A model generated the notes under the pieces. The model was not told the DNA's origin. It did no database searches and saw nothing but the letters and a program-made list of their open reading frames with translations. Shown one piece after another: positions 51,076-58,615 of a stretch of DNA of 64,000 bases. The stretch comes from Planotetraspora phitsanulokensis (GTDB lineage Bacteria; Actinomycetota; Actinomycetes; Streptosporangiales; Streptosporangiaceae), in NCBI RefSeq assembly GCF_016863295.1, contig NZ_BOOP01000015.1:145486-209485 (forward strand), read 5' to 3'. The position numbers and the translations under genes are program-made. The number at the start of each line of letters is the position of its first letter. Position 1 is the first letter of the stretch.

Positions 51076-52539
51076 GTGGGGCGCCACACGGTTCTGGCCG
51101 GACGCTACGAGCTGCTGAGCCCGCTCGGCCGCGGCGGCATGGGCCAGGTCTGGGAAGGTCAGGACCAGCGGCTCGGACGGCGGGTCGCGGTCAAGCTCCT
51201 CACCCGTGAGGTGCTGGCGGACCGCGCCGAGCCGAACGACCTGGTGCGCCGGTTCGCCCGCGAGGCCGCCGTCATGGCGGGTCTGCAACATCCCGGCGTG
51301 CCCGCCGTGTACGACGCGGGGACCTACGAGGGCGGGCTCTTCCTCGTCCTGGAGTTGGTCGACGGCTGCACGCTCGGCGACCTCATCGCGGAGCAGGGAC
51401 CGCTCCCCGTCGCCTGGGCGGCCGGCATCGCGGCCCAGATGGCGGCGGTGCTGACCTCGGCGCACGAACGCGGGTTCGTGCACAGGGACGTGAAGCCGCA
51501 GAACGTCATGCTCACCCGGGACGGGACCGTCAAGGTCCTCGACTTCGGCGTGGCCGCCGTGCTCGACCAGGCCGGGATGTTACGGATCACGAGCACGGGA
51601 GAGACCATCGGCACTCTCGCGTACATGGCGCCCGAGCAGCTGCACAGCCGGGACGCGACCCCGCGCACGGACCTCTACGCCCTCGGCTGCGTGCTCTACG
51701 AGATGCTCGCGGGAGCGCCGATGTTCGAGGCGACCTCGCCGGGCGCCCTCATCCACAAGCATCTGTCGCAGATCCCCGCTCCCCTGCCCCGCGACGACGT
51801 GCCTCCCGAGCTGGAGAGGCTGGTGATGCAGCTGCTGGAGAAGGAGCCGGAGCAGCGGCCCGCGGACGCCGAGGAGACCTACGACCGGCTCCTGCCCTAC
51901 GTGACGGGGCCGGGGCCGCTCGGCGACGTCGACCCGGTCGGGAACGGGCAGAGCGGCATGCACCTCTACTCCCGCGTCCTCGTCCGGCTCTCCGGTCCGG
52001 CGGGCGCGCCTCACGCCGGGAACGCGCACGGCGCGGCTCCTCCCGTCACAGGGGACGCCGGTTTCCGGTGGCCGGGGCCGGACGGAGTCCCTTCGGCTCC
52101 CCAGTACATCCGTGCCGAACGGATCACGCGCGAACCGTACGGCACGGGTGCCCGATGGCACGGGACCGAGCCGCCCGCCCCCCGCGGCGCCGGCTGGACG
52201 TTCACGCACAGCCTGTGGATCGTCCCGACCCTGCTGTTCGGCGTGGGCGCCTGGTTGTCGTTCGCGTACATCGCGGCCCGGCACCGGCGATCGTCCTGGC
52301 TGGTCGCCGCACTCGTCTATCTCGTGCTGCCGATCATCGCGTTCGCGCTCATCGGAACCGCGGGGGAGCCGAGGACCCCGTTCGAGAACGACCCCCTTCA
52401 GACGACGATCGGCATGGTGCTGATCCTCCTGGTGTGGCCGGCCGGGTTCATCCACGCCCTCTGGGTCAACGTGGCCGTCCGGTTGCCGCTGCGCGCCCGC
52501 ATGGACGAGGACCTGCGACGGAGCCACCGGGACGGCTGA
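51076..52539 (+). CDS. Ser/Thr protein kinase with C-terminal membrane helices
   Basis: A 487-aa Hanks kinase. Catalytic elements are GRGGMGQVW (18-26), Lys40, HRDVKPQN (136-143), DFG (156-158) and GTLAYMAPEQ. It is the closest relative in the window to the 8767-9657 kinase: shared features include TYE-(G/Q)-(G/R)LF, the GPLPVAWAAGIAAQ helix and a MHLYSR/MYARM-like end. It adds a Gly/Pro-rich linker and a C-terminal region with three transmembrane helices (~380-470), whereas the first kinase stops after the catalytic domain. GTG 51076 follows GAGGAGA. It lies 241 bp after methylase copy 2 in the same orientation. The membrane domain may localise the pair to the cell envelope. Confidence 0.85.
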   Translation: MGRHTVLAGRYELLSPLGRGGMGQVWEGQDQRLGRRVAVKLLTREVLADRAEPNDLVRRFAREAAVMAGLQHPGVPAVYDAGTYEGGLFLVLELVDGCTLGDLIAEQGPLPVAWAAGIAAQMAAVLTSAHERGFVHRDVKPQNVMLTRDGTVKVLDFGVAAVLDQAGMLRITSTGETIGTLAYMAPEQLHSRDATPRTDLYALGCVLYEMLAGAPMFEATSPGALIHKHLSQIPAPLPRDDVPPELERLVMQLLEKEPEQRPADAEETYDRLLPYVTGPGPLGDVDPVGNGQSGMHLYSRVLVRLSGPAGAPHAGNAHGAAPPVTGDAGFRWPGPDGVPSAPQYIRAERITREPYGTGARWHGTEPPAPRGAGWTFTHSLWIVPTLLFGVGAWLSFAYIAARHRRSSWLVAALVYLVLPIIAFALIGTAGEPRTPFENDPLQTTIGMVLILLVWPAGFIHALWVNVAVRLPLRARMDEDLRRSHRDG

Positions 52540-52591
52540 CCAGGCGGCTCAGAACGTCTCCCTGTCGACCCGTGACGGCAGCCTGTACGGC

Positions 52592-52632
52592 ACGAACGCC
52601 CCGCATGCACCCCCGTGACGCGGGGCGTTCGT
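52592..52632. terminator. Bidirectional hairpin terminator between convergent genes
   Basis: A perfect 13-bp inverted repeat (ACGAACGCCCCGC / GCGGGGCGTTCGT) with a 15-nt loop, midway between the kinase stop and the stop of the convergent DUF4190 gene. Confidence 0.8.
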
Positions 52633-52644
52633 TACGCCTGGGAC

Positions 52645-53316
52645 CTACCCGCCGAGCCCGTCGGTCTCGACACGGCACACCCCGTACGGACCGTTCGACT
52701 TGGCCTCGCGGACCATCTTGCCGTCGACCTTGATCCGGCAGGTGATGGTGCCTTCAGCGTCGGCGTTCTGCACCCACAGCGACAGCATCGTCACGTCCTC
52801 GTCCGCGGAGACGGACTTCGTGTAAGGGAGAGGAACGCCGGCACCCTGCTTGATGTCGAACCCGACGTTGTAGGTGACATTCGTGGCGGTCTTCGCGCCG
52901 TTCTTGCCACTCGCCTCGAAGGTCACCTCGTGGGTACCGGAGGCGGGCTCTTCACCCACGAGCTGGGTCGCACCCGCCGTCGGCTGAGCCGCGGTCGAGC
53001 TGCCAACCCCGCCGATCCCCGCGACGACCCCGGCGAAAGCGAGGATCCAGTAGAGGATCCACAGCCCGGTCAGGATCCAGCCGAGGATTACGCCGGTCAG
53101 CGCCATTCCGTGGCCGTCGGTCCTGTCGCGGCGGATTTGGCCGAGGGCGACATGGCCGAATACGACCGCGAGGATCGAGGTGAATCCGCAGGTGATGAAA
53201 CCGGTCAGGCCGAGGATGAGGCTGGCGATGGCCAGGCCGTTGTTCCGCCGGGGCGGCGGCTGCTGGACATAGACGGGCTGCTGATAGGGCTGGCCGTAAG
53301 GGGGCTGCTCGGTCAT
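52645..53316 (-). CDS. DUF4190 membrane protein with MmpS-like C-terminal domain
   Basis: A 223-aa protein. A Pro/Gln/Tyr-rich cytosolic N-terminus (QPPYGQPYQQPVYVQQPPP) is followed by two transmembrane helices of the DUF4190 type (LAIASLILGLTGFITCGF; MALTGVILGWILTGLWILYW) with GHVALGQIRR between them. A secreted beta-sandwich (~125-220) resembles MmpS proteins (NVTYNVGFD, VTMLSLWVQNADAEGTITCRI, CRVE end) and has two Cys that could pair. GGAGACCCG precedes ATG 53316. The function is unknown; MmpS domains in mycobacteria work with lipid and siderophore exporters. Confidence 0.75.
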   Translation of the reverse strand: MTEQPPYGQPYQQPVYVQQPPPRRNNGLAIASLILGLTGFITCGFTSILAVVFGHVALGQIRRDRTDGHGMALTGVILGWILTGLWILYWILAFAGVVAGIGGVGSSTAAQPTAGATQLVGEEPASGTHEVTFEASGKNGAKTATNVTYNVGFDIKQGAGVPLPYTKSVSADEDVTMLSLWVQNADAEGTITCRIKVDGKMVREAKSNGPYGVCRVETDGLGG

Positions 53317-53562
53317 TCGGGTCTCCGAGAGGTGATGGCATCGCTAGTGATCAATGTGACGATTGGTGCGTTCCAAAGGTGTACGCGTTCAGAGGTCGGA
53401 GACCAGATCGTTAGGTGCGCATTTCGGCGTTCTTCGGCAGAGGAAAACGGCCGTCACGCAGTACTGGGTGGTCGACGGCAGACGAGAGATCAGGACAAGC
53501 GCAGTTTTCGCGCCGAGAGACCGGCCACAAGACCTGACACATGACCGGCGAGCACCAATGCG

Positions 53563-53602
53563 AAAAGGGCGGGACTCCGTGAGACCGGAGACCCGCCCTT
53601 TT
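53563..53602. terminator. Strong rho-independent-type terminator
   Basis: Perfect 11-bp arms, AAAAGGGCGGG and CCCGCCCTTTT, with an inner TCCG/CGGA pairing. A-tract and T-tract flank the stem, so it can work in both directions. It lies 45 bp before the tRNA-like repeat and may be the original terminator of a gene now lost, or of the attachment-site region. Confidence 0.75.
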
Positions 53603-53646
53603 CCATGCTGTCCACTCTCATCAGCGGCCATATCCGCTGGTCAAGA

Positions 53647-53692
53647 TCGTGTGCCCCCTGCAGGATTCGAACTTGCGCTTCCGGCTCCGGAG
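53647..53692. repeat. attL/attR-like copy of the tRNA-Arg 3' half
   Basis: This matches 60421-60468 except for two substitutions and a 2-nt indel. It includes the TTCGAA(C) T-loop, the GCCCCCT acceptor strand and part of the anticodon arm, then diverges. No 5' half of a tRNA can be folded here, so it is a fragment, not a gene. Confidence 0.7.
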
Positions 53693-53868
53693 AGGGGTTA
53701 CTCCTTCCCTCTCCGTTCCAGCGAAGATCCCCGGCACCACCTCGTGCGACCGCGCCCCGTCGGCCCGCTCCACCACGCTCGCGATTCCTCTCGTCGGGGT
53801 CCTCCTCAAGGGACCCTACCGAGGGGGACCCGCGGTGAGCGCGCCCGCCGCGGGGTCCGCATGGCCGG

Positions 53869-54027
53869 TCAGTCGGGGGCGTGGATCCGGTCGGCGGAGT
53901 TCGCCACGTAGTCCCGCGTCGCGCCCCGGACGTAGATCGCGGCGTGGTTGCCGGAGAAGTACTGCTTGATCGAGCCGGGGAACGGCGTGGTCGTCTTCCC
54001 CGAGCCGGAGTTCCCGCCGGCCCTGCG
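53869..54027 (-). pseudogene. C-terminal remnant of an unidentified protein
   Basis: About 50 codons ending at the TGA at 53869-53871 have strong third-position GC and protein-like composition (PGSIKQYFSGNHAAIYVRG and ATRDYVANSADRI near the end). Upstream of about 54027 the same frame loses coding character and no ribosome site is found. It looks like the 3' end of a gene cut by a rearrangement near the island edge. The family is not recognised. Confidence 0.35.
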
Positions 54028-54302
54028 CCTGCGTCGGCTCCAACCCGCCTGAGCAGCGGCTTCCAGCGAAGCGGTGTTTACGTGGCGGAGTTGTTTCCGG
54101 AAAAGCACCTGCCCCATTCCGTGTATGTGCGGAGAAAGGGCGGCGGCCATGGGGTTGACAGGTTCACATTCACCCAATCAGACTAACTGAAACTTTGCAG
54201 TCAGCGGCTGTTCGGGGGGCGTCGCGTACTGCCGAAAGACGGCCCGGAGAAAAGGACGCGTTTCTGTTTCCTGTTCTTCCGTGGCTGAGAAAGGTTTTCA
54301 GT

Positions 54303-55763
54303 ATGCCTTCAAGAGGCACGCCCCCCCTCATTGCCTCTCTCGCCAAGAAACGCGCTCTCACGCTGGCGTTGAGCGTCGTTTTTCTGGGAGGTCTCGGCAT
54401 TCCGGCCGCCGGCGCCAGCGTCTCCGGTACGGCGGAAACCCAGGCGGTCGTCCAGCAGCAGGTGGTGAGCCTGCCCAGCGGGCGGACCACCTACCGGACG
54501 ATCACGGACTACAACAACGAGATGCTGGCGCTGAGCACCCAGCACCCCGGCCTCGTCAAGCACCTCACGCTGCCGCACAAGACCCGCCAGGGGCGGGAGG
54601 TGTACGGCATCGAGGTCACCCACGACGTCGACGCCGCCGACGGCAAGCCGGTCCTGTTCATGATGGGCGTCCACCACGGCAACGAGTGGCCCTCCGGTGA
54701 GCACACGCTGGAGTTCGCCTACGACCTGATCAACAATGACGGCAAGGACCCGCAGGTCACGCGCCTGCTCGACCAGGCTCGGGTCATCTTCGTCCCGGTC
54801 GTCAACGTCGACGGGTTCGTCATCAACCGGCGTACGAGCTGCGGCCTGTCCCCGACGTGCGCCAGCAGCGCCGGTGTGGACATCAACCGCAACTACCCCT
54901 TCGGCTGGGGCAGCAACGCCGGTTCGAACGCGACGAATCGCGGGCCGGGGCCCGGCTCCGAGCCCGAAGTGCAGAACATCATGGACCTGACCAAGAACAA
55001 CCAGGTCACAGTCCTGATCACGAACCACACCTCCGGTCACACCGTGCTTCGCCCGCCGCTGGAGATCCGCGCGGGCGACGCCCCCGACGAGGCCGTGTAC
55101 GCCGCCCTGACCGACGCGATCACGGCCAAGAACGGGTACACGGGCATGAAGTCGGGCTTCGACTACGAGACGACCGGCGAGACCCCGGACTGGTCGTACT
55201 ACGCGACCCGCGGTCTCGGGTTCACCTACGAAATCATGAAGACCCAGTCCACCAACAACACCTACTCCGAGGTGATCGAGGACTATACGGGCACCGGTCG
55301 CTACGAGGGCAAGTCGAACCGCGAGGCGTTCATGGTGGCACTGGAGTACGCGGCCGACCCGGCCGGGCACTCCGTGATCACAGGCAAGGCACCGAAGGGC
55401 GCAGTCCTGAAGATCACCAAGGACTTCGACCTGTGGACCGCGCCGATCCGGCAGGCGAACAACGTCCTGGACCCGCCCCAGAAGGTCCCCACCCACCTGG
55501 CGTCGACGCTGATCGCCCCGACGAACGGCAAGTTCGCCTGGCACGTCAACCCGTCCGTACGGCCTACCCCGGCGTACACCGCGACCGGCGTCGTCGCCAC
55601 CGGGCCGGGCAACTTCATCAAGGAGAGCTGGACGCTCACCTGCGCCCGTCCGACCGGTGAGGTCCTCGAGACCGTGCACGTCACCGTCGACCGGGGCGAG
55701 CAGGTCGACGTGAGACTGCAGGAGTGCAAGACACGGTTCAACGGCAACGGCCCGAAGAACTGA
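54303..55763 (+). CDS. Secreted M14-family zinc carboxypeptidase
   Basis: A 486-aa secreted metallopeptidase. A long basic signal peptide (KKRALTLALSVVFLGG...AAGAS) leads into the M14 domain (~50-390). The zinc ligands HxxE lie in HHGNEWPSGE near residues 122-131, substrate-binding residues in DINRNYPFGWG near 196-206, the third ligand His in LITNHTSGH near 240-248, and the catalytic Glu in FTYEIMKTQ near 308-316. The last ~100 residues form an extra beta-rich domain. ATG 54303 follows GAAAGG; a longer frame would add a non-signal N-terminus. It sits within the putative tRNA-bounded island as a monocistronic gene followed by a hairpin. Confidence 0.85.
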   Translation: MPSRGTPPLIASLAKKRALTLALSVVFLGGLGIPAAGASVSGTAETQAVVQQQVVSLPSGRTTYRTITDYNNEMLALSTQHPGLVKHLTLPHKTRQGREVYGIEVTHDVDAADGKPVLFMMGVHHGNEWPSGEHTLEFAYDLINNDGKDPQVTRLLDQARVIFVPVVNVDGFVINRRTSCGLSPTCASSAGVDINRNYPFGWGSNAGSNATNRGPGPGSEPEVQNIMDLTKNNQVTVLITNHTSGHTVLRPPLEIRAGDAPDEAVYAALTDAITAKNGYTGMKSGFDYETTGETPDWSYYATRGLGFTYEIMKTQSTNNTYSEVIEDYTGTGRYEGKSNREAFMVALEYAADPAGHSVITGKAPKGAVLKITKDFDLWTAPIRQANNVLDPPQKVPTHLASTLIAPTNGKFAWHVNPSVRPTPAYTATGVVATGPGNFIKESWTLTCARPTGEVLETVHVTVDRGEQVDVRLQECKTRFNGNGPKN

Positions 55764-55787
55764 ACCCCCTCACCCCACAGGTAGCGA

Positions 55788-55817
55788 GCCGGGCGGTCCC
55801 CACGGGGGCCGCCCGGC
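55788..55817 (+). terminator. Hairpin terminator after the M14 peptidase gene
   Basis: Arms GCCGGGCGGTCCCC and GGGGGCCGCCCGGC pair over 14 positions with one G-U, immediately followed by GGCGTTATAT, 25 bp beyond the stop codon. Confidence 0.7.
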
Positions 55818-55935
55818 GGCGTTATATCCGTCACGCGCTTCGCGATTCATGAAGTAAGGCGGCCGAACCCGGCGGCGCCGGGGCGGTGAGTCATCACCGG
55901 CTCCGTCACTCCACGGAGAAGGGAAGTGTTCCAGG

Positions 55936-56826
55936 ATGAGGCACGTCCCAGAAAGCGGCCGGCCGCTCGCCGTGCTGAACGCGTCCCGGATCGTCGCAAA
56001 CCTGCGCGCGCTCTTCGACGGCCACCGGCTTTCGCCTTCACAACGCCGGATCGCGCGCTACCTGCTGGAGAACGCGCAGGAGGCCGTCTTCTTCACCAGC
56101 GCGGACCTCGCCGAGCGCGTCGGCGTCAGCCAGCCGTCGGTCACCCGCTTCGCCGCCGCGCTCGGGTTCGGCGGGTTCCCGGAGTTCCGGGAGGCGCTGC
56201 GTACGTCGGTGTTCGGCGATCTGCGGCCGGTGGCGCCCGACGATCGTTTCAACGAGATCCAGGAACTGGTCAACTCCGAGATCCGCGACCTGGAGCGGCT
56301 GCGGGACGGCTTGGGCGACCCCAGCCAGCTTCGACGTGTGGCCGGCCGGTTGGCCGCGTCGCGTCCGCTCGTGATCGTGGGTCTGCGGATCTCCGCGCCG
56401 CTGGCGCACCTGTTCGGCTACCTCGCCGAGAAGGTGCTCCCGGACGTACGCGTACTGGATGTCCCGGGCTCGATCCTGGAGGACCGGCTGAGCAGGGCGG
56501 CCGAATCAGGAGCCGAATGGGTGCTCGCCATCGGCCTGCCGCGCTACCCGCGCGAGCTGGCCCAGGGGCTCCTCTGGGCGCGGCGCGCCGGGCTGAGGGT
56601 CGCCCTCGTCACGGACCAGCCGGTGAGCCGGCTCACCGACCTCGCGGACGAGGTCCTGCTCGCCCCGGTCAGCTCGGACTTCGCGTTCGACTCCCACGCC
56701 GGCCCCACGGTCCTGTGCACCGCGCTGCTGCACACCATGCTGGACACCCTCGCCACCGACGGTCAGGCTCAGCTGGAGTCCTTCGACGACAGGGCGAGGG
56801 AGCGTCAGGTGTTCTTCTCCAGCTGA
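55936..56826 (+). CDS. RpiR/MurR-family transcriptional regulator
   Basis: A 296-aa regulator. The N-terminal HTH_6 domain (~25-100) contains LSPSQRRIARYLLENAQEAVFFTSADLAERVGVSQPSVTRFAAALGFGGFPEFREAL in segments typical of RpiR. The C-terminal SIS sugar-phosphate-binding domain (~125-270) contains LVIVGLRISAPLAHLFGYLAEKVLPDVRV. The SIS Ser/Thr-rich loop is atypical (GLRISAPLAH) and GLPRYPRE replaces the usual S-x-S-G patch, so the ligand may not be a sugar phosphate. ATG 55936. It lies inside the putative island with no sugar-metabolism gene beside it. Confidence 0.8.
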   Translation: MRHVPESGRPLAVLNASRIVANLRALFDGHRLSPSQRRIARYLLENAQEAVFFTSADLAERVGVSQPSVTRFAAALGFGGFPEFREALRTSVFGDLRPVAPDDRFNEIQELVNSEIRDLERLRDGLGDPSQLRRVAGRLAASRPLVIVGLRISAPLAHLFGYLAEKVLPDVRVLDVPGSILEDRLSRAAESGAEWVLAIGLPRYPRELAQGLLWARRAGLRVALVTDQPVSRLTDLADEVLLAPVSSDFAFDSHAGPTVLCTALLHTMLDTLATDGQAQLESFDDRARERQVFFSS

Positions 56827-57048
56827 CCGGTGAGGGCGTCGAGCCGGCCGGGGAACGAGCATGGGGGAAGCGCGCCGCTTCGCCTTCACCCCTCAACAAG
56901 TCGCCTCACCGTCCTCTTGAAGCGCTACTGGAAGTGTCTGACGGACGGCAGGACCAGAACAACAAGCGGATTGAGGCCGGACTTCGAGACTGAGGCACAC
57001 CACCGAACTCCTCTTTACTCGGGAGGAGCATCACCGAATCATGAGGCC

Positions 57049-57186
57049 ATGGGCTGGTCCACGGTCACAGCAACCGCACTCCCCTTGCTCGGCGTTCTGC
57101 TCGGCACGCTTGGCACGCTTCTTAGTCAGTACGTGTCCTCACGTCGCGACATCCAACGTGATGCCCAGACTGCGGATCCACTCTGA
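57049..57186 (+). pseudogene. Truncated small membrane-protein gene
   Basis: ATG 57049 opens a 45-codon frame whose product has one N-terminal hydrophobic helix (TALPLLGVLLGTLGTLLSQYV) followed by SSRRDIQRD. This is the usual beginning of longer actinomycete proteins with a coiled-coil after the helix. The frame then stops at 57184-57186 and downstream coding signal is absent or shifted. It is probably a 5' gene fragment within the island, though a genuine short protein cannot be excluded. Confidence 0.35.
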
Positions 57187-57297
57187 ATCGGTCCGCCCCG
57201 GTACTCACCACCCGGGCCGGCGCCGCGAGGCTCGCAAAGATCGAGCCCAGGCTGCCGTTCGACCTGATCGGCTGGCACATCTCGTGCCGGCGCGTCG

Positions 57298-57489
57298 GTG
57301 CAGGCTCGCTACCGGGCAGAGATGGCGCTCGACAGGCCGCGGCGGCTCGGAAACCGCGCGGTGCTGAGTCTCGGCGTCGGCCTGGTTACCACAGCCGCGA
57401 TCGACTGGCGGGCCGGCGTGCTGCTCACGGCGGCCGCCGCCGCCTTCGACACCTTCTATCGGTGGCGTCGGCATGAGGCGGTACGCACC
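57298..57489 (+). pseudogene. Possible fragment of a NERD-type membrane protein gene
   Basis: This frame encodes RYRAEMALDRPRRLGNRAVL, then a hydrophobic stretch (LSLGVGLVTTAAIDWRAGVLLTAAAAAF in parts) and TFYRWRRHEAV. It recalls the membrane-proximal N-terminus of actinomycete nuclease-related-domain (NERD) proteins. It runs straight into a terminator hairpin instead of the nuclease domain. This is a family guess by eye; the fragment is clearly incomplete. Confidence 0.3.
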
Positions 57490-57530
57490 AGGGGTGCGGC
57501 CCGAATACGGCAGAAACGGGCCGCACCCCT
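57490..57530 (-). terminator. Hairpin terminator after the oxidoreductase gene
   Basis: A perfect 14-bp inverted repeat (AGGGGTGCGGCCCG / CGGGCCGCACCCCT) with a 13-nt loop, 19 bp past the stop of the minus-strand oxidoreductase. Confidence 0.8.
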
Positions 57531-57549
57531 GGAAGGCCGGTGTCCAGGG

Positions 57550-58455
57550 TTACGGGTGGAGGATCAACTTGCCACGCAGCTGACCGGCTTCGCTGAGGTC
57601 CTGGGCCTTGGCGGCGTCGGCGAGCGGGAGGCTACGGTCGATACGGACACGCAATCGGCCGTCGGCGGCGAGGCGGGCGTAGTCGGTGAGTGCCGGCCCG
57701 AACCGGCGCCCCATGGCGGAGGTGAAGGCCACGCCCAGTTCAGCGGCCCGCATGTCCGCGATGGTGACCACACGGTCGGTGGTGCCGCCGCGCAGTTCGA
57801 TGGAGGCCTCCAGGGCGTCGTACCCCGTGGCGTCGTACACGGCGTCGATGCCCTGGGGAGCGGCAGCACGGACCCGGTCGACAAGGCCGTCGCCGTAGGT
57901 GACGGGGATGGCACCGAGGGAACGTAGGTAGTCGTGGTTGGACTCGGATGCGGTGCCGATGACGGTGGCGCCGCAGGTCACCGCAAGCTGGACGCCGACC
58001 GAGCCGACGACGCCGGCGGCTCCATGGATCAGCAGCGTGTCATCGGCTGTCACCTTGAGGAAGTCCAGGACCCGGTCGGAGGTCTCGGCGGCGAGGGGCA
58101 GGGCGGCAGCCGTTTGCCAGTCGAGGCCGGCCGGTTTGGGCGCGACGTCCGTAGCCAGAGCGTACTGGGCGTAGGCGCCGGTCATGAGGCCGAGCACCTC
58201 ATCGCCCGCCGAGATGCCGGTGACGCCCTCGCCGACCTCGTCGACGATGCCGGCCGCTTCCGACCCCGGGATGGCGGGGAAGGCCACGGGAAAGAACTCC
58301 TGCATCCAGCCACGGCGTACCTTGTAGTCCGCGGGATTGACGCCAATGGCCATGACTTTCAACCGGACCTGTCCAGGGCCCGCGTGCGGTTCGTCGACCT
58401 CCGCGAGCCGCAGAACCTCAGAGCCACCGTATTCCTCGAAGACGACCGCCTTCAT
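57550..58455 (-). CDS. NADP-dependent zinc-independent oxidoreductase (quinone oxidoreductase type, MDR family)
   Basis: A 301-aa medium-chain reductase. A GroES-like N-terminus (MKAVVFEEYGGSEVLRL; GVNPADYKVRRG; PGSEAAGIVDEVGEGV) is followed by a Rossmann domain with LLIHGAAGVVGSVGVQLA near residues 144-161 and a C-terminal LRGKLILHP. The catalytic-zinc ligands of true alcohol dehydrogenases are absent, matching quinone/enone reductases. GGGAAG lies 8 nt before ATG 58455; a GTG three codons upstream overlaps that site and is not used. It is divergent from a LuxR-type regulator across a region with a 42-bp palindrome, so it is probably that regulator's target. Confidence 0.85.
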   Translation of the reverse strand: MKAVVFEEYGGSEVLRLAEVDEPHAGPGQVRLKVMAIGVNPADYKVRRGWMQEFFPVAFPAIPGSEAAGIVDEVGEGVTGISAGDEVLGLMTGAYAQYALATDVAPKPAGLDWQTAAALPLAAETSDRVLDFLKVTADDTLLIHGAAGVVGSVGVQLAVTCGATVIGTASESNHDYLRSLGAIPVTYGDGLVDRVRAAAPQGIDAVYDATGYDALEASIELRGGTTDRVVTIADMRAAELGVAFTSAMGRRFGPALTDYARLAADGRLRVRIDRSLPLADAAKAQDLSEAGQLRGKLILHP

Positions 58456-58540
58456 GTCTGTCACTTCCCGTCATAGGGGTACGCCGCCGTATGGGCGGAT
58501 CATGGACACCTCCATCCTCAGCGAGGGCGGCCCCCTCCCC

Positions 58541-58582
58541 CGCTGTCCTTTCGGATGGTTCTGGCCAGCCGAAAGGACAGCG
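58541..58582. promoter_or_regulatory. 42-bp palindromic operator between oxidoreductase and LuxR genes
   Basis: Perfect 14-bp arms (CGCTGTCCTTTCGG / CCGAAAGGACAGCG) flank a centre that pairs further (TGG/CCA). It lies centrally in the 160-bp divergent gap, 34 bp upstream of the LuxR-type start and 86 bp upstream of the oxidoreductase start. This makes it a strong candidate binding site for the adjacent regulator. Confidence 0.6.
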
Positions 58583-58615
58583 GATGCACGGGGCCGACTG
58601 ACTACGCTGGTGGGC

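Noticed and set aside
53647..53692. A second tRNA-Arg gene
   Set aside because: Only the 3' half and part of the anticodon arm match. No D-arm or 5' acceptor strand can be found beside it.
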